This document shows, one piece after another, positions 45,501 through 54,287 of a stretch of 64,000 bases of DNA. The DNA comes from Nocardia brevicatena NBRC 12119. Lineage in GTDB: Bacteria > Actinomycetota > Actinomycetes > Mycobacteriales > Mycobacteriaceae. Below the pieces are notes generated by a model. That model searched no databases and was not told the DNA's origin. It was given only the letters and a program-made list of their open reading frames with translations. Location: positions 27,167-91,166 of the forward strand of contig NZ_BAFU01000244.1 of the NCBI RefSeq assembly GCF_000308495.1. Reading direction: 5' to 3'. The translations under genes were made by a program, and so were the position numbers. Numbering within the stretch: the first letter of the stretch is position 1; every line of letters begins with the position of its first letter.

Positions 45501-46000
45501 ATGTGCGCGTCGCGCACCACGGTCAGTGATTCGGCCAGTGCCACCGACTCGACGACCACCCACTCCGCGTCGGCGAACTCCGCGAGCAGCGGGCCGCGCC
45601 AGAGGGCCAACGCGGCTTCGCTTTCGGCCAGCGCCACCGCCCAGTCCGAGTCCGCGGTCGCACGCCGTGCCGCATGGGCGTGCGTGACGAACTCGGTCAG
45701 GTCCACCCGGTCATCGGTGACATCGAGCCGATAGCCGGGACCGACACGTTCGATCGGCGACCTGTCGGCGCCGCACCGCAGTGCGCGCCGCAGATTGGAG
45801 ATGTAGGCCTGCAGGCTGGTCAGTGCGGCGGCGGGCGGCGTCGCACCCCACACCGCGTCGATGAGCCGGTCGGTGGACACCACCGCGCCCCTGGCGAGGA
45901 GCAGCGCGGCCAGGACGGCACGCTGCTTGGGCGATCCGAGATCACCCGGCACGCCGTCCTGGCGAACATCCAATGCCCCGAGGACGAGATACTCGCGCAC
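42509..46000 (-). CDS. BTAD-domain/AAA ATPase transcriptional regulator (AfsR/SARP-like)
   Basis: A 1,163-residue regulator. Residues 1-95 form an OmpR-type winged helix (LGSPKQRAVLAALLLARGAV, LQAYISNLRRAL), 97-245 the bacterial transcriptional activation domain ending ELGLDPGPELRELHSAIL. An ATPase follows with GPAGIGKT (317-324) and LTVIVDDAQWAD, then about 650 residues of TPR-like helical repeats. Architecture matches large SARP/AfsR-type pathway activators of antibiotic clusters. The GTG at 46000 has AAGGAG. Direct repeats 37-77 bases upstream may be its own binding site. The exporter upstream and FAD oxidase downstream are likely targets. Confidence 0.92.
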   Translation of the reverse strand: MREYLVLGALDVRQDGVPGDLGSPKQRAVLAALLLARGAVVSTDRLIDAVWGATPPAAALTSLQAYISNLRRALRCGADRSPIERVGPGYRLDVTDDRVDLTEFVTHAHAARRATADSDWAVALAESEAALALWRGPLLAEFADAEWVVVESVALAESLTVVRDAHIGALLAHGDVAGALAEISVLRRDDPLRDRGVWLQMVALHRAGRTTEALDVHAGHVRTLGEELGLDPGPELRELHSAILRHDPVIAAWPRTPNWAGATAVEAPESPAADPSPPRDAGLPARPLVGRESECVALAAQFTAESSSTSRWVLLQGPAGIGKTRLAEEAARLADDVGERVVWVRCPDAEGIPAWWPMRQLCRAFDATASEVLSVPDGADADTARFVVYERLQHLVEEAAARGPLTVIVDDAQWADAMSLGFLTYLTGVLRDVPVCMVVTIREDEVDADVDRLRAALVRADGLVIEVPRLATTEVATLVAEIAGEAITESDARTLARRTDGNPLFVSEYARLPRDQRLGQVVPSAVRSVLARRLAALEPEVLAVVAHAAVLGDEIDVSLLAEVMGRDVETIMDCLDEAADERILVTSPIRGDTGFAHALLREEALATIRPLRRARMHARAADVLLRLGIPDATRRRAAHLLSAAAVTEPVVVVEACRAAADEATAQWDSGNAAYWLDSALRTYEAMAPAEQDVSARDGILIDLLESLSRAGRARSVLETVEARLDEAVRRGSTATIGRLAGALVRSGGGWPWMAPWGGPGRLHTVLATAEVAVAVEGDAGSRARVLAALAIGHCYHPDASVPAGLLERAESLAGAVADSEVTADVVLARLITYSGVADHVEESIVVAARLDALDHPQAPVDRVIADSVLTMSLMAIGDMRATDEHLRRGILGSERLKLPILRAQLRWMELTLAVWRGEFALAAEHYRIAVAVHRETELYVADSGAIAMMALATEQGLLDDAVETGDLDPVTWAKSMAAEFSENDVAMLLASGVAAIAGRAGDTDLAVAMVEAWLADKRPMVWTSLAQAVLLGHVVADLGLVGYAQRLIDYLMPFKAMVATVGQVGCVGPVGLSIAQLLALVGRPEAARQILDDVAALAARTGGLPAAVRCRLLRALLAPGGAARDAELRDVERVAAAVGLTQVAERAREAVGVAPSHHQGFTK

Positions 46001-46036
46001 AGGGCGACTCCTTCACCGGCTCCCGAGCAGCGCAGC

Positions 46037-46077
46037 GTTGCGATGGTCGATTGGTGCAACCAGATGTTGCGATCATC
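46037..46077. promoter_or_regulatory. direct repeats upstream of BTAD regulator
   Basis: GTTGCGATGGTC (46037-46048) and GTTGCGATCATC (46066-46077) are direct repeats 29 bases apart, nearly three helical turns. SARP-type regulators bind direct repeats, so autoregulation is plausible. Confidence 0.45.
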
Positions 46078-46113
46078 AGAAGTGTAAGAGCACGGTACGT
46101 TCCTCGCTGGGCC

Positions 46114-47586
46114 TCATGCCCGCGTCTGCCTCATGGTCACCGCGCAGACCGCGGCACCGGCCAGCGCGATCCCGACGCCGATCCACAACGCGGTGTGCAG
46201 TGACGACACGAACTCGGTCCGCGATCCACCGTGCAGCACCGACCGCGCGGGGAAGACCGCACCGAGAGCCGCGACGCCGAGCGCGATACCCGACTGCCGG
46301 AACACATCGTTGATACCGGCGGCCAACCCGGCGTCGTTGTCGGAGCTCTCGGCCAGCACCAGCCCGCTGACCACGGGATTGAACACACCCGCGCCGACAC
46401 AGGCCAGCAGGAAGCCGGGCAGCAGGCCCCAGCCGGACCCCTCCACCCCACCGGTCGTCATCCAGGCCAGGCCACCCGCCACCGCGACCATCGACCCGGC
46501 GAGCAGCGTACTCGTCGGCACCCGTCGGGCCAGTTGATCGGTCAGCCCCGCGACGACGAACATCGTCATCGTGCCGGGCAGATACACCAGTCCGGCCTCG
46601 ATCGCGGACAGGCCGAGGACGCCCTGCAGGTAGATCGTTGTGTAGACGAACAACGCGAACATCGACACCGAGATCGCGAAGGTGACCAGGTGCGCACCGG
46701 CGAACCGCGCGTTGCGCAACATCGACAGCGGCAGCATCGGCTCGGCGACTCGACTTTCCACCGCGACGAACCCGGCGGCGGCGACAATCGCCATACCCAG
46801 CACGCCCACAGTGACCACGTCGGTCCACCCCCGGTCGTTGGCTTCGATCAGGCCGAAGGTGAGCGCACCCAAAGCAATGATCACCAGCACCTGTCCAAAC
46901 CAGTCACCTCGACGGGGCGACGTGCTCGCCGATTCCCGAAGCCATCGGGTCGCAAGGATCATCACCAGGCCGATCGGAAGATTGAGCGCGAAGATGGCAC
47001 GCCAGTCGATGGTCTCGGTGAGAACGCCGCCGGCCAGCGGCCCCACGGCGAAGGATGCGCCGATCGTCGCTCCGTAAGCGGCCAGCGCCTTGGTCCTCGC
47101 GGCCGGTTCGGGGAAGGCATCGGCCAGGACCGCCAGCGACGACGCGAACAGCAGCGCACCGCCCACCCCCTGCACGATGCGGCCGGCGATGAGCACATCC
47201 ATCCCGCCGGCCATCGCACACACTATCGAAGACGCCGTGAATATCACCGCGCCGCAGAGGAACATGCGGCGCCTGCCGAACCTGTCGGCCCACCCTCCGG
47301 CACTGAGGACCAGCGCAGCCAGGGTGATGGTGTAGCCGTCGACGACCCACTCGAGCGCGGACATGCCGGCGTCGAACTCGCGGGCCATGGCCGGAAGTGC
47401 GGTGTTCACGATGGCGATGTCGAGCATCAGCATCGCTGTCGCCAGACACACCACGGCCAGGGTGACGCGCTGCACGATCGGGCTCGGGGCCACAACCACC
47501 GGTTCCGCGGCCGCATCGGATGCGCGCAGCCATGGTGGCGGAGTCGAGGGCCGGCTCGGTGGGGAGAGCACGGGCGAAACGGACAC
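46114..47586 (-). CDS. MFS transporter, DHA2 (EmrB/QacA, 14-TM) drug exporter
   Basis: A 490-residue membrane protein. MLMLDIAIVNTALPAMAREF, WVVDGYTITLAALVLSAGGW and ADRFGRRRMF are the TM1 to loop 2-3 motifs of DHA2 exporters, and GPLAGGVLTETIDWRAIFAL is the drug-antiport motif C region. Fourteen hydrophobic segments are expected. The GTG at 47586 is chosen for its AAGGACGG site; a TTG at 47661 in frame is possible. It precedes the BTAD regulator on the same strand and may export a product of the locus. Confidence 0.88.
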   Translation of the reverse strand: MSVSPVLSPPSRPSTPPPWLRASDAAAEPVVVAPSPIVQRVTLAVVCLATAMLMLDIAIVNTALPAMAREFDAGMSALEWVVDGYTITLAALVLSAGGWADRFGRRRMFLCGAVIFTASSIVCAMAGGMDVLIAGRIVQGVGGALLFASSLAVLADAFPEPAARTKALAAYGATIGASFAVGPLAGGVLTETIDWRAIFALNLPIGLVMILATRWLRESASTSPRRGDWFGQVLVIIALGALTFGLIEANDRGWTDVVTVGVLGMAIVAAAGFVAVESRVAEPMLPLSMLRNARFAGAHLVTFAISVSMFALFVYTTIYLQGVLGLSAIEAGLVYLPGTMTMFVVAGLTDQLARRVPTSTLLAGSMVAVAGGLAWMTTGGVEGSGWGLLPGFLLACVGAGVFNPVVSGLVLAESSDNDAGLAAGINDVFRQSGIALGVAALGAVFPARSVLHGGSRTEFVSSLHTALWIGVGIALAGAAVCAVTMRQTRA

Positions 47587-47655
47587 GGCAGAACCGTCCT
47601 TCACGAGGTCGTCGGGGCGGGCGACCGAAAGGCCGCGCGGGACGATGCCCACCGT

Positions 47656-47673
47656 CGCCAAGCCCGCTTGGCG
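47656..47673. promoter_or_regulatory. short palindrome upstream of exporter
   Basis: CGCCAAG and CTTGGCG with a 4-base spacer, 70 bases upstream of the exporter start. It could be an operator or a stem-loop. Confidence 0.35.
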
Positions 47674-48604
47674 AGGGCTTGCGATCCGCTTGGCCCTTGG
47701 CCCGACATCCCTCGATCAGCCCCCCGTTCCGCGACCACCGTTATCGGACCGTCGAAGGGACCTCCGACGCCGCGAGGACGTACTCCACCACCTGCAACGG
47801 TACTTCCGGATCCCCGATTCGAAAGACCGCCTCTACCAATTCATGCCCCTGTTCGTGAGACCACCCCAACCCTCCACCGCACCCACTGGTCGATCTGGCG
47901 ACGCCACGCCCTTTCCTCGGTGGTTTTGTCGTGAGTGCGTATCTCGGTCAATCGGCCGACGTTTCGCGTTCCAGCAACCGACATCCTGATGTCGAAACTC
48001 GTCCCGACTCATTCCGAAATCGACCCGGCCCAGATCTCCTACTCGAGCCGGCCCGGACCCTGCGAAGCCCGGCAATCAGGGACCTCGGTGGCCAGTGGGT
48101 GAGGTTCACCGGTGAGGTGTACGACGGCGAGGGCGACTTCGGCGATAGTGGCAGTGGTGTAGGTGCCTACGCATGGACACGGCTTCTCGGGCGGAAATGC
48201 TACGAAAAAGTGTCCGAAGGGGGAGTCGACCATTACGTCCACGTGCTACGGCAACGGGAAATGCTGGTCATCGAGTAGCTGCACCGGTATCGGCGCCGAT
48301 ACGTGAGGGGACTGCCTTGTTGGTATTCGATGTTATTTCCGTCCCGCATATCCTCTGTGCACGTCTTTGGCCATCGATAAATGCACCCTTATCGCTACCG
48401 AAAACACAAAATGACCATGCGACCGTGCAGGAGACGTGTAAACAGCCGAAAATGGAGTCTCTGATGGGGATTTCGAGGTCGGTAGTGGCCTACCTGCGTA
48501 CGGCGCATACCGGCTCGGGGCCCGGCCGACTCGCAGTCCCCGATGTTCCGAAGGTGCGGCATCGGGGGGCTGGATTGATGCTCCTATTTGTATCAAGCTG
48601 CGTA
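47674..48604. other. no confident gene
   Basis: About 930 bases. One plus frame ending at 48278 contains GGQWVRFTGEVYDGEGDFGD and VDHYVHVLRQREMLVIE, which looks protein-like, but its upstream part is arginine/serine-rich shadow and no start or family could be set. Otherwise nothing was seen. Confidence 0.35.
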
Positions 48605-48930
48605 TCAGGCTGCGGTGAGCCATGCCCGATAGCATTGGGCGAGTTCGCAGTCGGGGTGGTGCCCAGTTCGGTGCGGGCGAGTTTGCTGATGTAGGTGCCT
48701 ATCGCGGCGGCGGCAGCGGTGAGGGGGATGTTCTTGGCTTGTCGTGTCGGGCGTAGGTCGTCGAGGTCGGGGGCGGCGAGACCGCGGGACAGGGATTTGA
48801 AGACCTCGCGGGCGATGGGGGACTGCCGCTCGGCGCTGGTAGTCGCTGCCATACGCGCGCCAGAGACACTGACCTGGAGATGCTCATTGGTCTCACCGTC
48901 GCAGGTTCGCCCCAGTTGCCGGTTGGACAA
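48605..48930 (-). pseudogene. probable transposase C-terminal fragment
   Basis: REVFKSLSRGLAAPDLDDLR, then NIPLTAAAAAIGTYISKLAR, then RTELGT in one frame, followed after a one-base shift by ELAQCYRAWLTAA and a stop at 48605. The ending recalls transposase tails found in actinomycetes, but the IS family could not be named. The frameshift makes it non-functional. Confidence 0.35.
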
Positions 48931-49193
48931 CTCGCCTGCGTTCTGCCTCGAATCGATTCGATGAAGCGTTGTCGTGGCGGTCGCCGATCGACACCGAGGA
49001 TGGCACCGGCCCGGACGCGCGGGCCCGTTCGCTGACGGCCCACAAGATGAATTGCCCGTATCCTGGCAGGCGGTCTATGCCCTGTTCCGACGTTGGCAAC
49101 GCCCCAGGACCTGGGGTTTCACCTCGAGAATGCTGCAGATATTTCCCGACGCACTGCAAAGCAGGAACTTCACTGGAACGAAGGAGGTCGCTG

Positions 49194-50435
49194 GTGATCG
49201 ACTGGACTGGTACCCAGCCCCGCCGGGTGAGCGTCGTCGTGGCGGGTGCGGGAGCCCGTGGTGGCTACGAGGCCGGCGTGCTCTCGGTGCTGGTGCCGCG
49301 CCTGCGCAACGCGGGTGTGGACACGGTGCGGTTCGTCGGTACCAGTGCCGGGGCTATCAACGCGACGATCTTCGCTGCCCTGTCGCATCTACCGCCGGAC
49401 GAGCAGGCCCAGCGGGCGCTGCAAGTGTGGCGCGACATCACCGTCTGCGACGTGTTCCGGTCCCCGGCCATCGGCCTGCCTCGCCTTGTCGGCCGCGCTG
49501 CCGGTCAACTGCTGGGGATACCGGGAGTGCAGTTGACCAACCTGCTCGATACTTCTCCCTTGCACCACACGGCCCGCACCACCATCGATTGGAAATCGCT
49601 GCGCCTCAATATCACCGAGGGGCGGGCCACGTTGGCAGTGGTCGCGACATCCGGTGCGGACAATCGCACCGTGGTGTTCGTCGACCGCGCCCACACGGCG
49701 CCGCTGCCGCCGTCCGACGATGAACGGCCGATCGATTACGTGGCCGCCGAGATCACGGCCGAACATGTGCTCGCCTCGGCGGCGATTCCGGTCGTGTTCC
49801 CATCCGTACACGTCAGCGACCCACCACAGTGGGCCGGTTGGTATCTGGACGGCGGAATACGACTCAACGCGCCACTCAAACCTGCGATCGCGCTGGGCAC
49901 CGATGCGATTGTGGTCGTGGCGACCCACCCTGTAGTCGATTCCATATCCACGGCACCCGCGAACAACCTGCCGCCCGACGTGGACGACGTCATCGTGCGG
50001 TTGATGGATGCCGCGCTGGTCGACCGGATGATCGAGGATGTGCGCACGCTGGCCAAGGTCAACGCGTTGGTGGACTCGAGCGTATCCGCCACCACGACCA
50101 AGCTGCCGAAAAAAATTATCCCCTTCCTCCCCATCACGCCGCCCACGCGAGCGACCCTGGGTAACCTGGCCGAAGAGGTTTTTGCCGATCGACGCCATTA
50201 TCAGAGCGGAATCGTGTCGACGCTGCGTCAAACAGAATTACGGATATTGGGCCGCGCGCTGGGCGGCGACGGCCCACGCCGCGGCGACTTGTTCAGCTAC
50301 CTGTACTTCGACCGCGAATTCATCGAATCGTCGATCGAACTCGGTCAACGTCATGCCGACGCCGCACTTGCCGGCGCACCGGCACACCAGCTGCCATGGT
50401 GGATCGGACCACGACAACCGGTATCGACCGCATGA
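49194..50435 (+). CDS. patatin-like phospholipase
   Basis: A 413-residue lipid acyl hydrolase. The glycine-rich oxyanion element GAGARGGYEAG is at 18-28, GTSAG gives nucleophile Ser51 and YLDGG gives Asp219, completing the Ser-Asp dyad. No signal peptide, so probably cytosolic. The GTG at 49194 has a full AAGGAGG site; the open frame upstream is shadow. It stands alone. Substrate (phospholipid or other ester) unknown. Confidence 0.92.
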   Translation: MIDWTGTQPRRVSVVVAGAGARGGYEAGVLSVLVPRLRNAGVDTVRFVGTSAGAINATIFAALSHLPPDEQAQRALQVWRDITVCDVFRSPAIGLPRLVGRAAGQLLGIPGVQLTNLLDTSPLHHTARTTIDWKSLRLNITEGRATLAVVATSGADNRTVVFVDRAHTAPLPPSDDERPIDYVAAEITAEHVLASAAIPVVFPSVHVSDPPQWAGWYLDGGIRLNAPLKPAIALGTDAIVVVATHPVVDSISTAPANNLPPDVDDVIVRLMDAALVDRMIEDVRTLAKVNALVDSSVSATTTKLPKKIIPFLPITPPTRATLGNLAEEVFADRRHYQSGIVSTLRQTELRILGRALGGDGPRRGDLFSYLYFDREFIESSIELGQRHADAALAGAPAHQLPWWIGPRQPVSTA

Positions 50436-50883
50436 GAGAGCAGCAATTGAACCATCCCAACAATCAGGTCAATTGATCACGCCATCGGATGCTCGCGGGT
50501 GGTCCGACTACGAAAATCCATCTCGCTGGGGAATGTGCTCGATGATGCCGACCAGCTTTTCTGCGCGGTTCGTCCTCGCGACAGCGATCTGCCCGAACCT
50601 TTCGGACTGCTGGCTTGTCCGATGGTCATGCTGGTGCTGAGTGTGCTGGGTCTGCTACCCGGTTGGATCTGTTCGCTGGCGATGCTGGTGGTGGTCTCCG
50701 CGGCCGTGGTCGTACCGGTCGTAGGTAGCTGCACCGAGTCCGAACACCATCTCGACGATCACCATGCAGACCGCGCTGGTCTGCCCCGAAGCCGCTCTCC
50801 GACCCGTGACGATTCGAACGGCCATCAGCGCGGGATGGGGCGAAATGCCAACCAGCGCGAAGAGCTGGGCAGAAATGCCAGGA
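50436..50883. other. no confident gene
   Basis: About 450 bases between the patatin gene and the membrane protein. A 56-residue minus frame (50655-50825, MAVRIVTGRRAASGQTSAVC) has good codon use and could be a gene fragment. An overlapping plus frame with a hydrophobic run is a competing reading. Neither is supported by homology. Confidence 0.35.
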
Positions 50884-51894
50884 TCACCACGCCACGTTCA
50901 TCGCAGCCCCTACCACCCCGAAAGCGGTCGGCACGATGTTCACCGATCCGGCGCCGGTGGTGGCGCTGTCCAGCATGGCATTCACCACGAGCGACAGAAC
51001 CAACGTGCCGATGCCGCCCACACCGATCAGTATGCGCCCGATCCTCCGGCGAGCGAGCAGAAGTATCCCTCCGATCAGCAGCAGGAGCGCGAACAGCGCA
51101 GCCACCGCGAGCAGCAACTCGATCCTGCGCCAATCCCCGCTCGGATCGAGATGGGGATCGGCTTCGATCAACGGGATCGCAAGCAACCTGAAAAGGCCCC
51201 GGACTCCACCAGGGAACGCGAGGACGGCTGCGATGATCGCGGTTGCCGCCGAAGGCCGGACCATCACCGCCGGTGTCCGTGGCCGCGACGGCGTGAACGC
51301 AGGATTCCACTGCCGGGCTACGCCGTATGGGTGGGTCGGCGCGGCGGTGAAACCGGGTGCGTGGATCGGCACGCCGGGAAGCGGCGCAGCCGGCCGGAAC
51401 GCCCGGATGCGCCGGATCTCCTGTGTGGTGCGGAAGTAGGTGCGCGAGGCCGACTGGGCGAACAGCACGAGTGTCGCCGTCGTCAACAACAGAGTCGCTG
51501 CGGCGATCACTCGGCCCATAGTCTCGAACCAGCCGACGGAGCTGTATTCCCCAGCGCTTAGGAGCGCGAGGTCGAAAACGACCGCTGGGATGCTGATTGC
51601 CCACGGCAATACCTGGACCGAAGGCCTACCGAGGCCGCTCGACAGCGCAAGCCATACACCGAGAGCTGCGAATGCGATCGCTATGAGAACGAAGGCGATC
51701 AAACCGGAGGTGGCGGCACGACCGGCCGCAACGTCGCCTGCTCGTTCGCTGTGGAAGGCACTCGCCTCGTGTAGGGCGAACAGTGCGCCGATCGCGGCAA
51801 CGAGCGCACCCGCGGCTACCTCTGCGTAGAGATAGCCAGCCACCCAGACCGAACCCGGAGCCCGCGGCGGCCGCCGAACACCGAGGGTGGTCAT
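50884..51894 (-). CDS. hypothetical multi-pass membrane protein
   Basis: A 336-residue protein starting MTTLGVRRPPRAPGSVWVAG at the ATG 51894. At least seven hydrophobic segments are visible, e.g. VAAGALVAAIGALFALHEA, LIAFVLIAIAFAALGVWLAL, LLLAVAALFALLLLIGGILL and IGRILIGVGGIGTLVLSLVV. A central cytosolic-looking linker is rich in Pro and Arg. No family recognised. Its start overlaps the stop of the small gene at 51891 (ATGA), so the two are coupled. Confidence 0.7.
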   Translation of the reverse strand: MTTLGVRRPPRAPGSVWVAGYLYAEVAAGALVAAIGALFALHEASAFHSERAGDVAAGRAATSGLIAFVLIAIAFAALGVWLALSSGLGRPSVQVLPWAISIPAVVFDLALLSAGEYSSVGWFETMGRVIAAATLLLTTATLVLFAQSASRTYFRTTQEIRRIRAFRPAAPLPGVPIHAPGFTAAPTHPYGVARQWNPAFTPSRPRTPAVMVRPSAATAIIAAVLAFPGGVRGLFRLLAIPLIEADPHLDPSGDWRRIELLLAVAALFALLLLIGGILLLARRRIGRILIGVGGIGTLVLSLVVNAMLDSATTGAGSVNIVPTAFGVVGAAMNVAW

Positions 51895-52175
51895 GAGCCG
51901 GGCCCTCGTGAGGCGATACTTGCCCGGCGACGCCACACCAGTAATCCACCCGCGACGACCCAAGCGAAAACAGGTAGTGCCACAGTCGGATAGGACAATG
52001 GGTTCGATGTAGCCGGGGTTGGTGCGGTGAGTGCGGCGGCCAGTGGTTGGGAGGTGGCCAGACCGCCCAGCCAGACCTCGCTGCCGTCGCCGACAGGGCC
52101 GTACAGTGCGTTTTCCGCGAACGCGGCCGGCGACAGCACTGCGAACGACCCAGGAGCGCGGCCGCACCCGCGCAC
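51891..52175 (-). CDS. hypothetical single-pass membrane protein, probably a C-terminal fragment
   Basis: Ninety-four residues from a GTG at 52175; the frame is open a little further upstream. It has a Ser/Pro/Thr-rich stretch and a C-terminal helix VALPVFAWVVAGGLLVWRRR followed by a basic tail, as in anchored extracytoplasmic proteins. No start with a good ribosome site was seen, so it may be the tail of a larger lost gene. It is coupled to the membrane protein downstream. Confidence 0.45.
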   Translation of the reverse strand: MRGCGRAPGSFAVLSPAAFAENALYGPVGDGSEVWLGGLATSQPLAAALTAPTPATSNPLSYPTVALPVFAWVVAGGLLVWRRRASIASRGPGS

Positions 52176-52325
52176 CCCGACCCAGTTCGCGGGAGTGCGC
52201 CGTGCTCACCGTATCCAATGCGGCAGAACATTCACCAGTACCTGTACCGGCAGTGCGCAGAATCGACCTGGCACAGAGGCGGTTCCTACCCGACCCGTTG
52301 GGTATCACCACGGACACCGCTCCCG

Positions 52326-52700
52326 CTAAGGTTCTGGCGAATGCTCGTGCGCCGTTTCCGCGCTCGGCCCGGTAAGCGTCCAACTCGCCAGCAGGTCAAA
52401 CGCCCGACGCGACGCCGATTCCGCTTCGGCGGTGTAGACGAACAGGGTCGTATCGGCGTCTCCGGGCAAGGTGAGTGTTTCGAACTCGACGGTCAGTTCG
52501 CCGACGAGGGGGTGGCGTAGCCGTTTGGAGCCGTGGGTGCGTTGATGCACCCGACACTGCTCCCACCACTGATCGAACGCGGAACTCTTCTCGCGCAATC
52601 CTGGTCCGGAGCCGACATCAGCGCTCGGAATGCTCTGGGGTGTTCAGGGCATTCGGCCTGTGGAAACCGGAGTAGTTGTCGAGCACGAAACCGGCAGGGA
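52326..52700 (-). pseudogene. XRE/MmyB-type regulator C-terminal remnant
   Basis: PAGFVLDNYSGFHRPNAL in one frame and, after a shift, SSAFDQWWEQCRVHQRTHGS with HPLVGELTVEFETLTLPGD and DTTLFVYTAEAESASRR. This is the ligand-binding (MmyB) domain of actinobacterial XRE regulators. The helix-turn-helix half is missing. Confidence 0.75.
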
Positions 52701-53122
52701 CAGGGAACTCGACCGGCTTCGGCTGCCCGCGGGCAACGGTAACCCGTCCTCCTCGCCATATCTCTTGGCTCGCAACTGATTCAGCGCATCACCGATTTCC
52801 GCATGCACGTTCGCCACAGCGACGCGGAACACTCGGCCGTGAACACCGTCGCCGGCATGGTCACGACAAACGGCGCATATGTTTGGTGGAGCAAATCCAG
52901 CATCGGGGTCTTGAACGCCCGAAGAGCCTCTGATACGCACCCTCTACGCCTCGAATACTCATCGGCGCCAGAGTACGTCGAGTGCCCAACACACAAGCCG
53001 GAAGGACTTCCCCCAGAAGCGATCCAGGGATACTGAACGCTTGTCCGTCCAGGACTCGCACCTGCTGCCTGGTTACACTGCCTTCGGTCTCACCACAACC
53101 GAGACGATAGACCTGATCACCC
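52701..53122. other. no gene seen
   Basis: About 420 bases of short conflicting frames between the MmyB relic and the IS3 relic. Confidence 0.35.
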
Positions 53123-53485
53123 CTATTGTCTGCGGTGACCACGGGACTGCTGCATGATGAGGTGACAGGTTGGCCTGCCCCACCTCTCGGGTTCCGGTCG
53201 CGGTGGCCAACCGGCAGCGGTAGAAGGTGTTTTCTCGGAGAGTAGCCCGTATTCGATGGGGGTGCGGTAGCCGAGGGTGGAGTGGTGGCGTCGGCGGTTG
53301 TAGAAGATCTCGGTGTAGTCGAAGATCGCGTTCGCGAGCTCGAGGCGGGTCTTCCATTTCCTGCGGTCGAGCAGTAAGGTGACCGGGTGGATGCCGAGCT
53401 CGACCGCGGTTTGTTCGGCGGGTTTACCAGCCCGGACCACAGCGATCGCTCGGGTGCGGAACTCGGTGGGATAGGCGCGTGGCAC
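53123..53485 (-). pseudogene. IS3-family element with internal deletion (copy 2)
   Basis: A GTG at 53485 starts VPRAYPTEFRTRAIAVVRAG and KPAEQTAVELGIHPVTL (OrfA DNA-binding part). It passes directly into WKTRLELANAIFDYTEIFYN and RRRHHSTLGYRTPIEYGLLS, the C-terminus of OrfB. Everything between, including the DDE core, is deleted in frame. Confidence 0.85.
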
Positions 53486-53730
53486 GTGGATCAGCCTTTC
53501 GGGAAGGCTGTCGGTTAGCAACCCGAGCTGGAACCCAACCGGTGGGGCAGGTCACTTGCCAGTGACGTAGAAGCGGGTGACGGGTGTGGTGTTCTTGCGA
53601 GGCCGGACGGCGATTTCTTCTTCACCATGCAGGATTCACAGGTAGGTGTTCTCGACGACGACGGTACGGCAGTGCTGCTGCTCCCGCTCGTCTACGCCTA
53701 CCGCCACGGTCCGGTGAGCTGACTGCGCTG

Positions 53731-53860
53731 TCAGCGCAGCCGGGCCGCGAGACCGTCGAGAACGACGCCGAGCTGCCGTTCGAACCGCCGGTCGCCGTCG
53801 TCGCGGAGATGCCCGGCGGCCTTGCCCGGTTCGGCGCCCTCGCCGAGCCACGTGTCGCAT
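53731..53860 (-). pseudogene. TetR-family regulator C-terminal remnant
   Basis: The minus frame ends AAGHLRDDGDRRFERQLGVV and LDGLAARLR with a stop at 53731. It resembles the tail of TetR proteins whose C-domain ends FxxGLxxLLDGLxAR. No N-terminal part exists. Confidence 0.5.
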
Positions 53861-54048
53861 TCGGCGAGGGCGCCGAACCGGTCGTCAACGACCCCGAATT
53901 CGGGGCGGCCCGCCCCCGGAAACGCATCCCGTCGGCGAACGTGGAGATATACCCGAATATCGGGCACGACCTCCTGTGGGCGAACCCGGAGGAGGTCATC
54001 CCTCGTTTTCTCACCTTCGCCGACAACTACGACCAGATATGGAATTGA
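53861..54048 (+). pseudogene. alpha/beta hydrolase C-terminal remnant
   Basis: GEGAEPVVND, then NVEIYPNIGHDLLWANPEEV and IPRFLTFADNYDQIWN, match the last 60 residues of the intact hydrolase at 55054 (GVGHDLLWANPEQIIPRYLA), including the catalytic His. The remainder of the gene is missing; it abuts the TetR tail on the opposite strand. Confidence 0.8.
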
Positions 54049-54287
54049 ACGAAGCGCTACAAGGATCGGCCGGGCTGTCGATACATGTTGTTCGGTGCGC
54101 AACCAATTGCTTCGGCGGCCTGGTCCTTCGAGGGCACAGGGTTGCCTCGACGCACGAGGACCCGCAGTGCGCACCAGTGGGGTGTCTCGTCAACGATCGT
54201 TCGCGGACACAGCTGCAAGTGCCGCCGCGCTGGTTCTAGCAAGCTCGCGATCGTCCTCAGGAGTATCGGATTGTTGTCTGGTGGCGC

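Noticed and set aside
46231-47934. 567-codon plus-strand open frame opposite the MFS exporter
   Set aside because: Composition dominated by His, Arg, Gln and Asp, no hydrophobic or domain pattern; the minus strand encodes the exporter.
48969-49193. N-terminal extension of the patatin frame
   Set aside because: A full AAGGAGG site precedes the GTG at 49194 and the extension is unlike any signal peptide or domain.
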